Virus record (IMG/VR): IMGVR_UViG_3300023301_000119
Span: 1-22,873 of that record
DNA length: 22,873 bases
Source of the DNA: a virus
Strand: one strand, 5' to 3'
Under the pieces are notes generated by a model. That model made no database searches. It had not been told where the DNA came from and worked only from the letters and a program-made list of their open reading frames with translations. Shown here piece by piece: positions 7,862 through 15,219 of the stretch (position 1 is its first letter; the number at the start of each line of letters is the position of its first letter). The position numbers and the translations under genes are program-made.

Positions 7862-8662
7862 ATGCCAACCATAATTGACTCGAACACGGGCCTAACAACA
7901 GGCGCTGTCAACCTAATGGCAGGCGCTTTGCAGCAACTTGACATGACCGCAACCATCGCGGCCAGCGCCATCACTGTTACGCTAAACCGCTGCGCCCTGA
8001 GCTTTCACCACACCGTACAGACCGCAGGAACTCCGGTAGTCATTGCCATGCCAACGGCCTTGACTTTGGTAATTGCATCAACTGATTCGTTCGGTGCTGT
8101 AACCGCTGACGGTGTTCGTCGGCTGGTCATCCTTGCGTACGACAACGCAGGCACGATTGAATTGGCAGCGTCCTCACTTGCAGGCGGGGTCAACCTTGAC
8201 GAAGTTGGAGTGATTACCACGGCTGCAACAGCTACCACACTGACGGCAATTAAAGCTGCTGCGGTGCGTACTGGCGTGGCCTACAAGGTTGTTGGGTTTG
8301 TTGACGCAACCTTTACGACTGCGGTGGGCTGGGGTTCACTGGTAGTGGTGCAACCGATTGGTGGGCAGGCACTGGCTGCAATGTCTAGCTTGGGATATGG
8401 GCAGACTTGGCAGAACTTGACGGCAAGTAGAGCTTTGGGAACTACATACTACAACACCACAGGCAAACCCATTATGGTCGCCACTCGCAACTCTGCATCT
8501 AGTGGTGCTCTTGCCCAATTAACAGTGAACGGGGTACTTTTGGCAAACAACGGCCAGTCAATTGGCACGTCAACACTCGCAAGTGCATGTTGGATTGTGC
8601 CTCCCGGTGCTTCATACGTTGCAGGCTTAGGCACGCTTGTCGCTTGGTCAGAACTTCGCTAA
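7862..8662 (+). CDS. Putative tail fibre / receptor-proximal structural protein
   Basis: A 266-residue protein with the N-terminus MPTIIDSNTG, echoing the start of the glycine-rich fibre at 6557. The body is Ala/Thr/Val-rich with long beta-prone stretches. The C-terminal third contains SLGYGQTWQNLTASRALGTT, a segment I recall from phage tail-fibre and tail-tip proteins, and it ends in hydrophobic beta sequence (GLGTLVAWSELR). GGGAG just upstream (7851-7855) serves the ATG. The small accessory gene downstream mirrors the fibre-plus-small-protein pair at 6557-7581. No catalytic residues are recognisable. Confidence 0.62.
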   Translation: MPTIIDSNTGLTTGAVNLMAGALQQLDMTATIAASAITVTLNRCALSFHHTVQTAGTPVVIAMPTALTLVIASTDSFGAVTADGVRRLVILAYDNAGTIELAASSLAGGVNLDEVGVITTAATATTLTAIKAAAVRTGVAYKVVGFVDATFTTAVGWGSLVVVQPIGGQALAAMSSLGYGQTWQNLTASRALGTTYYNTTGKPIMVATRNSASSGALAQLTVNGVLLANNGQSIGTSTLASACWIVPPGASYVAGLGTLVAWSELR

Positions 8663-8673
8663 AAGGAAAAATC

Positions 8674-8946
8674 ATGCACTACAAAGCCCCCGACGATTCC
8701 CTGCACTTTCTTGACGATGACAGCTACGCGCATGTCTTGCCTGTTGGCTCTATTGCCATCACGGATGCCGAAGCTGAAGCACTCAGGCCAGTGCCACCAG
8801 AGCCAACATACCAACAGCTACGCGCTGCTGAGTACAACCTGAAAAGCACAGGCGAACAATTCGCCATGCAGTATGACGATGCAGTAAACGGCACGACGAC
8901 TTGGGTGGACTGGCAAGATGAGATCAAAGCTGCGATACCGAAGTGA
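8674..8946 (+). CDS. Small tail-fibre accessory protein, copy 2
   Basis: A 90-residue protein. The frame is open upstream to 8587, but ATG 8674 is preceded by AAGGA at 8663-8667, and the upstream extension overlaps the previous gene. The first half is acidic (SLHFLDDDSYAHVLP, then ITDAEAEALRP). The second half has TYQQLRAAEYNL, a Trp-containing stretch and the ending DEIKAAIPK, matching the layout of the protein at 7279. The two are probably diverged copies or members of one family, each downstream of a MPTIID-type fibre gene. A role in fibre folding or attachment is plausible but unproven. Confidence 0.62.
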   Translation: MHYKAPDDSLHFLDDDSYAHVLPVGSIAITDAEAEALRPVPPEPTYQQLRAAEYNLKSTGEQFAMQYDDAVNGTTTWVDWQDEIKAAIPK

Positions 8947-9012
8947 TCTACTTTTGCAATGGCGGTTAAAATTTACCTATTCTTAACTCTTTTGATGCAG
9001 GACACATTTAAG

Positions 9013-9309
9013 ATGGCCATCCACGAAAACCCCGGGGCAAGAATTTCGGTCGATTTCAAGCTACCGCTATGGGGTCTGCTGACTTCTTTTAGCTTGGCCT
9101 GCTTGATGCTTGCTGGGCTTTATTTCAACGTCCAAGGGTTGACGGTTGCAGTGACGGAACTACAAGTTACGGTCAAAGCGGGTAATGCAGCTTTGGTTAA
9201 CGTTAGCTCCGAAAACGCAATGCAAAACTACCGCTTGGGCGCAATTGAAGCTGAGCAGTCTAGGATGAACGACATGCTTAGAACTATTCACGCCCGGAGT
9301 GGAAGATGA
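9013..9309 (+). CDS. Small membrane protein with one transmembrane helix
   Basis: A 98-residue protein with a short hydrophilic N-terminus (MAIHENPGARISVDFK), one hydrophobic helix at about residues 17-38 (PLWGLLTSFSLACLMLAGL), and a helical C-terminal part that would be a coiled coil (about 45-95). An in-frame ATG at 8959 would add 18 residues but has no ribosome binding site. ATG 9013 has a weak AGGA ten bases upstream. The stop overlaps the next start (ATGA). Many related phages carry a one-helix protein here. It might be an accessory holin or an inner-membrane protein, and its distance from the lysis genes at 20376 leaves this open. Confidence 0.6.
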   Translation: MAIHENPGARISVDFKLPLWGLLTSFSLACLMLAGLYFNVQGLTVAVTELQVTVKAGNAALVNVSSENAMQNYRLGAIEAEQSRMNDMLRTIHARSGR

Positions 9310-9545
9310 CTCCTGAACTGCAAAAATATTACGAAGACCGCTTCAGCATGTGCGCTGAGCAAGGCTGGCGTGACTTGATGGAAGATATCGAAGGTATGCT
9401 TGCTGGCGTAAACAATGTGTCTACCATTGCAGATGAAAAAGCTCTACAATTTCGCAAAGGCGAGATTTCAATACTGACTTGGCTGAAAACCTTGAAAGAG
9501 ATCAGCGAACGAGCGTATGAGGAGCTAAATGAAAAGAATATATGA
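9306..9545 (+). CDS. Hypothetical small acidic helical protein
   Basis: A 79-residue protein overlapping the membrane-protein gene by ATGA and the zinc-ribbon gene by 17 bases. The sequence is predicted all-helical and acidic (YYEDRFSMCAEQGWRDLMED, then LTWLKTLKEISERAYEEL), with no signal peptide or known motif. I recall similar short proteins just before the zinc-ribbon gene in podovirus-like genomes but know no function. The overlaps show it is translated as part of this cluster. Confidence 0.65.
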   Translation: MTPELQKYYEDRFSMCAEQGWRDLMEDIEGMLAGVNNVSTIADEKALQFRKGEISILTWLKTLKEISERAYEELNEKNI

Positions 9546-9762
9546 ATTTGTCTGCGATTGCAGCAAACGCACTGAGGCGCTAGTCGATTATGAGACGGCA
9601 AGCGTGCAGTGTAAATGCGGTGGGCTTGCTCACCGCGTTATTAGCGCTCCTTCATTTAACTTAGAAGGCTGGTCTGGGCACTTCCCGTCCTCTCATGGGC
9701 GGTTTGAGCGCAGGCACACTGAAAAGTTAAGCGCAGAGCGCAAATCCAACTCACAAGCATAA
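9529..9762 (+). CDS. FmdB-like zinc ribbon protein
   Basis: A 77-residue protein starting MKRIYEFVCDC. It has two Cys pairs, C9-x-C11 and C28-x-C30 followed by GG, then AHRVISAPSFNLEG. This is the FmdB/CxxC-type zinc ribbon layout, Y-E-[FY]-x-C near the start and CxCGG-x2-xRV-I after about 17 residues, with CxC in place of the more common CxxC. The C-terminus is basic and disordered. Such proteins are often encoded just before the scaffold and capsid genes in phages of this type. Their role is unknown; nucleic-acid binding or regulation is often assumed. Confidence 0.75.
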   Translation: MKRIYEFVCDCSKRTEALVDYETASVQCKCGGLAHRVISAPSFNLEGWSGHFPSSHGRFERRHTEKLSAERKSNSQA

Positions 9763-9807
9763 CGCCGGGTTGAAATATCCTACAACCATTTTGGCAGGAA
9801 CCATAAT

Positions 9808-10539
9808 ATGTTGATTGAAGACGAACAAGAGCCGCTAGGCGAACTCGAAATTGAACAGAAAAAAGTCGAACTTCCGGATAAGTACCGGGCTAAAAGTTTG
9901 GAAGAAGTTGTGCGTATGCACCAAGAGGCTGAAAAGCTGATTGGTAAGCAGGCCCAAGAGGTCGGCGAAGTACGCAAACTTGCAGACGAGTTGCTCAAGC
10001 AAAACCTCAGTTCTAAACAGCAACGTGTTCAAGAGGAAGAAACGGAAGTTGACTTTTTTGAGAACCCTCAAAAAGCAGTTCAAACTTCGATTGATAGACA
10101 CCCCGATATTCTCGCGGCCAGACAAGCTGGCCAAGACTTTAAACGGATGCAGATTCAGCAAAGGCTAACGCAAGAGCATCCTGATTACTCTGAAGTGGTC
10201 AACGATGCAGATTTTCAGAACTGGGTGAAAGCGTCACCTGTGCGTCTGGGCATCTACGCAAAAGCCGATGGTGAGTTTGACTATGACTCGGCAAATGAAC
10301 TGTTATCCACCTTCAAGCAAATTCGTGGCACTCAAGCTAAGAAGTCCGAGCAGGCAAGCGACGCTGTGCGGTCAAAGAGCATGAAAGCCGCTCAAGTTGA
10401 TGTAGGTGGTTCTGGCGAGAGTTCCAAACGTGTTTACAGACGTGCCGACCTTATTCGTCTCAAGATGACTGACCCTTCTCGGTATGAAGCGCTGAACGAT
10501 GAAATACTCTCAGCCTATGCTGAAGGGCGTGTACGATAA
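9808..10539 (+). CDS. Capsid scaffolding protein
   Basis: A 243-residue, highly charged and helical protein immediately before the major capsid gene. Early residues include PDKYRAKSLEEVVRMHQEAE and LIGKQAQEVGEVRKLADEL, which I recognise from scaffolding proteins of podovirus-like phages. The middle is acidic and predicted disordered. The C-terminus is basic (RRADLIRLKMTDPSRYEAL), as expected for a coat-binding tail. It would direct prohead assembly and then leave or be degraded. AGGA at 9796-9799 precedes the ATG. No protease motif is visible. Confidence 0.82.
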   Translation: MLIEDEQEPLGELEIEQKKVELPDKYRAKSLEEVVRMHQEAEKLIGKQAQEVGEVRKLADELLKQNLSSKQQRVQEEETEVDFFENPQKAVQTSIDRHPDILAARQAGQDFKRMQIQQRLTQEHPDYSEVVNDADFQNWVKASPVRLGIYAKADGEFDYDSANELLSTFKQIRGTQAKKSEQASDAVRSKSMKAAQVDVGGSGESSKRVYRRADLIRLKMTDPSRYEALNDEILSAYAEGRVR

Positions 10540-10557
10540 TTTAACTGGAGTTTTTTT

Positions 10558-11499
10558 ATGGCTTATCCTACCCCGCAAGTAACCAACACTACCGCATCAA
10601 CTTTTATCCCTGAAATTTGGTCTGACGAGATCGTCGCCGCTTACAAGAAAAATCTTGTGATGGCGAACCTTGTTATGAAGATGAATTTCAAGGGCAAAAA
10701 AGGCGATACGATTCACATTCCAGCGCCTACCCGTGGCTCGGCTTCTCTAAAAGCATCTTCAACGGCAGTCACCCTGATTGCTGACACGGAATCGGAAGTG
10801 CTGGTCAATATCAACCGTCACTTTGAGTACAGCCGTTTCATTGAAGACATCACCGAAGCTCAAGCTCTTGCGTCTATGCGTCAGTTCTACACAACTGATG
10901 CTGGCTACGCTCTGAGCCGCGCTGTGGATACCGACCTGATTAACTTGGGTCGTTCATCTAACGGTGGTGCTGGCACTAACGCTTACGCCACTGGCGCTTT
11001 CGTTGGCGGCGACGGTACTACAGCCTACGTTGCTGGCAGCAACAACCAAACCGCACTGACTGATGCAGCAATTCGCCGCACCATCCAGCGTTTGGACGAC
11101 AACGATGTGCCAATGGATCAGCGTTTCTTTGTCATCCCCCCATCTAGCCGTAACACGCTGATGGGCTTGGCTCGCTACACTGAGCAAGCGTTCATCGGCA
11201 ACGGCGACGCTATCCGCAACGGCGAGATCGGCAACCTGTACGGCATCCCCGTCTTCACTACCAGCAATGCAGACACAACCTCCGGTAGTGCCGCAGCGCG
11301 AGTTTGCTTGATGGGTCACAAGGACTCAATGGTTCTGGTGGAGCAAATCGGCATCCGTTCGCAGATTCAGTACAAGCAGGATTACCTGTCTACGCTGTTT
11401 ACTTCGGACACTTTGTACGGCGTTGCTGCCATGCGTAACGCGGCCTCAGTTGGCGCGGCTAAGTCTGCCTCGTTGTTCGCTTTGGTTGTGCCTGCATAA
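10558..11499 (+). CDS. Major capsid protein
   Basis: A 313-residue coat protein placed right after the scaffold. The N-terminus (STFIPEIWSDEIVAAYKKNL) and the following VMKMNFKGKKGDTIHIP are hallmark segments of the coat proteins of many aquatic podovirus-like phages with the HK97/P22-type fold. The E-loop-like region (about 60-90) carries SEVLVNINRHFEYSRFIEDI, and the P-domain-like middle has VDTDLINLGR. A near-C-terminal QYKQDYLSTLFTSDTLYGV stretch is also typical. TGGAG at 10546-10550 serves the ATG. A strong terminator follows 7 bases after the stop, which would favour high coat expression relative to downstream genes. Confidence 0.92.
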   Translation: MAYPTPQVTNTTASTFIPEIWSDEIVAAYKKNLVMANLVMKMNFKGKKGDTIHIPAPTRGSASLKASSTAVTLIADTESEVLVNINRHFEYSRFIEDITEAQALASMRQFYTTDAGYALSRAVDTDLINLGRSSNGGAGTNAYATGAFVGGDGTTAYVAGSNNQTALTDAAIRRTIQRLDDNDVPMDQRFFVIPPSSRNTLMGLARYTEQAFIGNGDAIRNGEIGNLYGIPVFTTSNADTTSGSAAARVCLMGHKDSMVLVEQIGIRSQIQYKQDYLSTLFTSDTLYGVAAMRNAASVGAAKSASLFALVVPA

Positions 11500-11505
11500 C
11501 GACCT

Positions 11506-11536
11506 AGCCCCTAGGCCACAAGCCTAGGGGCTTTTT
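11506..11536 (+). terminator. Rho-independent terminator after the capsid gene
   Basis: A perfect 10-bp stem (AGCCCCTAGG at 11506-11515 with CCTAGGGGCT at 11523-11532), a 7-base loop, and T residues at 11532-11536. It lies 7 bases after the capsid stop and 16 bases before the next start. The T tract is short and downstream genes continue in the same direction, so termination is probably partial. Confidence 0.9.
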
Positions 11537-11551
11537 AGAAAGAGTTAAAAA

Positions 11552-11749
11552 ATGGCTACTTATCGCTGTTTGCAAAGTGGTAACACGGTAACGTTCACGC
11601 AAGCACATGACATTGCAACGATGAAGGGTCACTCCGGCTACGTTCGTGTTGACGAAGAAGACACGCCGCAGAGCAAAGACCTCCCCCTTTTCAGCCCTAC
11701 GCCCGTAAAGCGTATGGGTCGCCCACGTAAAGCTGCTGAAGGAGTTTGA
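11552..11749 (+). CDS. Small protein with basic GRPRK tail
   Basis: A 65-residue protein between the terminator and the small basic genes. The N-terminal 40 residues (MATYRCLQSGNTVTFTQAHD and following) look like a small folded beta domain. The tail has a Pro-rich linker and KRMGRPRKAAEGV, an AT-hook-like basic motif. Homologous small proteins often follow the capsid gene, but I know no function. It could be a capsid-associated or DNA-contacting protein. Its stop lies one base before the next ATG. Confidence 0.68.
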   Translation: MATYRCLQSGNTVTFTQAHDIATMKGHSGYVRVDEEDTPQSKDLPLFSPTPVKRMGRPRKAAEGV

Positions 11750-11750
11750 C

Positions 11751-11849
11751 ATGCAAGTAAAAACACCAAAGAAGACTAAGCGAAAGCCGCTGCCTAAGCG
11801 TGGTCAGCGCACCGCCACTAACAAGATGGCAATGGCCAACAAGAAATGA
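11751..11849 (+). CDS. Tiny lysine/arginine-rich protein (32 residues)
   Basis: A 32-residue protein of which more than a third is Lys/Arg (MQVKTPKKTKRKPLPKRGQR, then a short TNKMAMANKK tail). AAGGAG at 11739-11744 stands 6 bases before the ATG, and the stop overlaps the next start as ATGA, which supports real translation despite the size. The composition suggests binding to DNA or RNA, but there is no fold signature. Confidence 0.6.
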   Translation: MQVKTPKKTKRKPLPKRGQRTATNKMAMANKK

Positions 11850-11998
11850 GCAAAAGCACTACGCACTACTTGCCGGATGGCAAGGTATATAAGGGTGCAA
11901 CTCACAAAATGGGTAGCGTCTTAATGAGCGGTGCTAAGCACACTCAGGCCAGCAAAGCGCTAACGCATACTCCAGCTAAGAAAGCGAAGCCCAAATGA
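11846..11998 (+). CDS. Small basic hypothetical protein (50 residues)
   Basis: A 50-residue protein linked by ATGA overlaps at both ends. The first half is THYLPDGKVYKGATHKMG, a beta-like segment around a DGKVYKG turn. The second half is Lys/Ala/His-rich and ends PAKKAKPK. There is no Shine-Dalgarno of its own, so expression probably depends on re-initiation from the 32-residue gene upstream. I recall short proteins with DGKxYKGxTHKM in aquatic phages, function unknown. Confidence 0.62.
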   Translation: MSKSTTHYLPDGKVYKGATHKMGSVLMSGAKHTQASKALTHTPAKKAKPK

Positions 11999-12141
11999 AA
12001 CAAGGTCTGTACAGTAATATTAACGCTAAACAAGCCCGCATCAAAGCAGGCTCGGGCGAAAAGATGCGTAAAGCTGGCGCTAAGGGCGCTCCGACACCGG
12101 CTGCTTTCAAGCAGTCAGCTAAGACCGCTAAAAAGAAATGA
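11995..12141 (+). CDS. Small basic hypothetical protein (48 residues)
   Basis: A 48-residue protein starting in an ATGA overlap and ending in another ATGA at 12138-12141. It contains GLYSNINAKQARIKAGSGEK and a K-rich tail with GAPTPAAFKQSAKTAKKK. The KQxRIKAGSGEKMRK pattern is widespread in small proteins of aquatic podovirus-like phages. Its role is unknown. High charge and absence of hydrophobic segments argue for a cytoplasmic or virion-internal nucleic-acid-associated protein. Confidence 0.65.
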   Translation: MKQGLYSNINAKQARIKAGSGEKMRKAGAKGAPTPAAFKQSAKTAKKK

Positions 12142-12363
12142 AGACTTTAGCCGTTTATCCTATAATGCAGGCACTGGCGGCAATCTCAAAGCGCCAGTGA
12201 AGTCAGGCGACAACCCTAGATGGGCCTCCTTTTTAGCCAGAATGGGTAGTATGCCTGGGCCAGAATATAAGGACGGCTGTTGTCCGTAAAGGCTTGGGGT
12301 GCATCGTCCAAGACAGACGCTAAGGCTAAAGCCAAAGCGATCTCCAAGCGGAATACAACATGA
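12138..12363 (+). pseudogene. Frame-broken small phage gene
   Basis: Three consecutive frames together read like one small protein. The first starts at ATG 12138 (ATGA overlap; MKTLAVYP) but stops after 20 codons. The second, from about 12161, reads YNAGTGGNLKAPVKSGDNPR and then ASFLARMGSMPGPEYKDG, with a stop at 12287-12289. The third, from about 12271, reads LLSVKAWGASSK, an Ala/Lys repeat and AISKRNTT, with TGA at 12361-12363 overlapping the next ATG as ATGA. The pieces keep the operon's start and stop overlaps at both ends and match a small phage protein pattern I recall. I infer two indels in a once intact gene of about 70-75 residues. Sequencing or consensus errors would give the same picture. 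Confidence 0.6.
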
Positions 12364-13007
12364 CCTACCTTGAACTTATCAATAACGTTTTAGTTAGGCT
12401 GCGAGAAACTCAGGTTTCCAGCAGTAACGAAACAACCTATTCCAGTTTAATTGGCCTTTTCGTCAACGACGCGAAGCGCCAGATTGAGGACGCTTACCCG
12501 TGGAACGTTCTCGGCCAGACCATCAACGTTGCGACTTCAGCTAGCGTCTACAGCTATTCGATAGTCGGCTCGGGTCAGAAGTTCCAAGTGCAAGACGTCC
12601 TCAACGTCACGTCCAATGTCGAGATGCGTAATATTAGCTTTTCCGAGATGAATCGCTACCAGAACTTTGCGACCCCCGGCGTAGGCATCCCAACATTCTA
12701 TGCTTTTAACGGTGTAGACAATAACGGCGACACTAAGGTGACGCTGTACCCACGGCCAGATGGTGTATACAGCATCCCGTTCTCGCTGACCATTGGCCAA
12801 CCTACGCTGGTTTCAGAAAGCACCCGTGTGATGGTTCCCGGCACGCTGGTAGCCCAAAATGCTTACGCTCGGGCTTTGGTTGAGCGCGGCGAAGACGGCG
12901 GCTTAAATTCATCGGAAGCGTACCAGCTTTACGTTTCAATGCTGGCTAACCACATCGCGCTTGAAGCGACTCGCTATCCTGAATATCAAGAGTTCTTAGC
13001 TGTATGA
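12360..13007 (+). CDS. Head-tail connector/adaptor protein
   Basis: A 215-residue protein starting MTYLELINNVLVRLRE, followed by FVNDAKRQIEDAYPWNVL, an N-terminal helical pair typical of podovirus adaptor proteins that sit under the portal. The middle is beta-rich with a variable segment (GVGIPTFYAFNG, TKVTLYPRPDG), and the C-terminus is helical (NAYARALVERGEDGGL and on). It would form a ring joining the portal to the tail. ATGA overlaps at both ends couple it to the broken gene upstream and the next tail gene. The adaptor role comes from position and recalled similarity. Confidence 0.62.
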   Translation: MTYLELINNVLVRLRETQVSSSNETTYSSLIGLFVNDAKRQIEDAYPWNVLGQTINVATSASVYSYSIVGSGQKFQVQDVLNVTSNVEMRNISFSEMNRYQNFATPGVGIPTFYAFNGVDNNGDTKVTLYPRPDGVYSIPFSLTIGQPTLVSESTRVMVPGTLVAQNAYARALVERGEDGGLNSSEAYQLYVSMLANHIALEATRYPEYQEFLAV

Positions 13008-14548
13008 GCCAACCCCTGCAAACCGCCAGCATATCGGCTCCAGGCTTCTTTGGGCTGAACACCCAAGACTCGCCGCTAGATTTGGCGTCTGGATTTGCGC
13101 TAGTGGCCACTAACTGCATCATCGACCAGTACGGGCGCGTAGGCTCTCGTAAAGGCTGGTCGCGGGTAAACGCATCCCCCGGCAATTTGGGTGCAAATAA
13201 CGTAATCGCCATCCATGAGTTAGTGCAGACAGACGGCACGTTGACGGTGTTGTTTTCGGGCAACAACAAACTGTTCAAACTAGACGGCTCAAATGCCGCC
13301 GTAGAGTTGACGTATGGAGGTGGGGGTACTGCCCCAACGATTACGGCAAGCAACTGGTCTACGGCGTCGCTTAACGGTATTGCGTACTTCTTCCAGACAG
13401 GCCACGATCCGTTAATATTCGACCCTGCGGTTAGCACTACAACGTACCGCCGCGTCAGTGAGAAGGCTGGCTACACCGGAACAGTGCCAAACGCTAATAT
13501 CGTGATCTCTTCTTTTGGTAGGTTATGGGTGGCTAACACCGCTACTGATAAAACCACGGTTTCATTTTCTGACTTGCTGGCTGGCCACGTCTGGACGACT
13601 GGCACGGCTGGCTCACTAAATATCAGTGCGGTCTGGCCGTCTGGCGCGGACGAGGTGCAGGGGCTATCCGCGCATAACGGCTTTCTTATTATCTTTGGTA
13701 AGCGTCAGATTTTGATCTATTCGGGCGCTACGACGCCTTCCACCATTACGCTAGCCGATACAGTGACAGGCATCGGCTGCATTGCGCGGGACTCTATTCA
13801 GTCAACCGGCAAAGACATTTTGTTCCTGTCTAATTCTGGCGTGCGTTCTTTTGCCCGTACAGTGATCGAAAAGTCTGTACCTCTAGGCGACCTATCTAGA
13901 AACGTGCGTAGCGACTTAGTAAACGTTATTGCTGGCGAAACGCTCGGTAACATCAAGTCGGTTTACTCAGAGACAGAAGCCTTCTATCTGTTGACACTGC
14001 CTTTTGTCAAAGAAGTTTATTGCTTCGACACCCGCACGCAACTACAAGACGGCTCTTTTCGAGTTACAAACTGGGACTCTATTGATCCAACGGCGTTGCT
14101 GTCCAAGCGAGATGGTAGTCTACTGATAGGTAAGAACGGCTACGTCGGCAAGTACGAAACGTACCTAGATTACAACCAGGCGTATCGGATGATGTACTAC
14201 ACCAATCATGCTGACCTCGGCAATCAAAACGTCACGTCAATACTGAAGCGGTTAAAAGTAATTGTTATCGGCGGTACGAATCAGTTTGTCACGATAAAAT
14301 GGGGTTTTGACTTCGGCACTAACTATTTATCGAGTAACGCGGCAATTCCAACGCAGGGTATTTTTGAGTACGGCGTTGCCGAATACGGCATTTCCAAGTA
14401 TTCTGACGGCGTGGCGCTGCAAATTTTAGCTGTAAGTGCAAGCGGTAGCGGTAAAATAGTGCAAACAGGCTATGAATCTAACATCAACGGCGCTGCGCTA
14501 TCTATCCAGCGCATAGAGATTCAATCTAAAGATGGGAAAATGCTGTGA
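13004..14548 (+). CDS. Putative tail stabilisation / nozzle protein
   Basis: A 514-residue beta-rich protein following the adaptor. It begins with SAPGFFGLNTQDSPLDLASG and then NCIIDQYGRVGSRKGW, a pattern found in large tail or stabilisation proteins of podovirus-like phages. Repeated short beta blocks with FGKRQILIYSG and DILFLSNSGVRSF suggest a beta-propeller, as in P22 gp10-like or T7 gp12-like nozzle subunits. It would close the tail below the adaptor. It overlaps both neighbours by four bases (ATGA, GTGA). The general role is likely; which tail ring it forms is not resolved. Confidence 0.6.
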   Translation: MSQPLQTASISAPGFFGLNTQDSPLDLASGFALVATNCIIDQYGRVGSRKGWSRVNASPGNLGANNVIAIHELVQTDGTLTVLFSGNNKLFKLDGSNAAVELTYGGGGTAPTITASNWSTASLNGIAYFFQTGHDPLIFDPAVSTTTYRRVSEKAGYTGTVPNANIVISSFGRLWVANTATDKTTVSFSDLLAGHVWTTGTAGSLNISAVWPSGADEVQGLSAHNGFLIIFGKRQILIYSGATTPSTITLADTVTGIGCIARDSIQSTGKDILFLSNSGVRSFARTVIEKSVPLGDLSRNVRSDLVNVIAGETLGNIKSVYSETEAFYLLTLPFVKEVYCFDTRTQLQDGSFRVTNWDSIDPTALLSKRDGSLLIGKNGYVGKYETYLDYNQAYRMMYYTNHADLGNQNVTSILKRLKVIVIGGTNQFVTIKWGFDFGTNYLSSNAAIPTQGIFEYGVAEYGISKYSDGVALQILAVSASGSGKIVQTGYESNINGAALSIQRIEIQSKDGKML

Positions 14549-15219
14549 GTAACTACGTTCAAAGTACCAATTTCGCTACAAAAGACGCGCTTCCTTCTGG
14601 CGATCCGCTCAAGATCGTCAAGGGCACGGAGATTAACACCGAGTTTGCCAATATTGCTATTGCCGTGGCGACTAAGGCCGATACGTCGTCGCCTACGTTT
14701 ACGGGAACGCCAACAATGCCAACAGGCACAATCGGCGTGACTCAATCAGTTGGTAACAACGCAACATTATTGGCCACAACAGCATTCGTTCAGGCAGCGC
14801 TTCAAGGGCTTACAGTCTTTTACCCGGTAGGTACAGTCTACACCAGCACACTGGCAACTAACCCAGCAATTACATTTGGCTTCGGCACTTGGGTAGCCTT
14901 CGGTGCAGGCCGCGTGCTAATCGGTAATGGAGGCGGGTTCTCTGGAGGGGCTACTGGCGGTTCTGCCGATGCAGTTATTGTTAGCCACAGCCACACGGCT
15001 ACAGTTAGTGATCCGGGACACGCGCATAACTACTCTGCACCCTCCGGCTCAGACGGCGCTATATCCGGCACGGTCGCATTTATTACTGGCGCAGGGAGTT
15101 CCTCTACAGGGACGGCAGTAACGGGTATCACAGTATCCAACAGCACAGCAGGCGTAAGCGGCACAAACGCTAACTTGCAGCCGTACCTCGTAGTATACAT
15201 CTGGACTCGGACAGCGTGA
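14545..15219 (+). CDS. Tail fibre / tail collar-type protein
   Basis: A 224-residue fibre protein with a GTG start overlapping the previous stop (GTGA). Residues 46-90 have the fibre pattern TSSPTFTGTPTMPTG and NNATLLATTAFVQAAL. The C-terminal half has a Phe/Gly-rich turn region, a His cluster (SHSHTATVSDPGHAHN) and ends NLQPYLVVYIWTRTA. His-rich SHSHxxxxxxxxHxH followed by an LQPYxxxxxWxR ending is the signature of phage tail-collar / T4 gp12-like tips, where histidines hold metal along the trimer axis. It is probably a short host-binding fibre. Confidence 0.72.
   Translation: MSNYVQSTNFATKDALPSGDPLKIVKGTEINTEFANIAIAVATKADTSSPTFTGTPTMPTGTIGVTQSVGNNATLLATTAFVQAALQGLTVFYPVGTVYTSTLATNPAITFGFGTWVAFGAGRVLIGNGGGFSGGATGGSADAVIVSHSHTATVSDPGHAHNYSAPSGSDGAISGTVAFITGAGSSSTGTAVTGITVSNSTAGVSGTNANLQPYLVVYIWTRTA

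Noticed and set aside
8959-9012. Longer start for the one-helix membrane protein
   Set aside because: No Shine-Dalgarno before ATG 8959. The added residues form a second short hydrophobic stretch that could be real, so this is a preference and not a certainty.
12138-12200. Independent 20-residue gene at the ATGA after 12141
   Set aside because: Its following codons match a longer protein only when frames are switched, so it is better read as the start of a broken gene.
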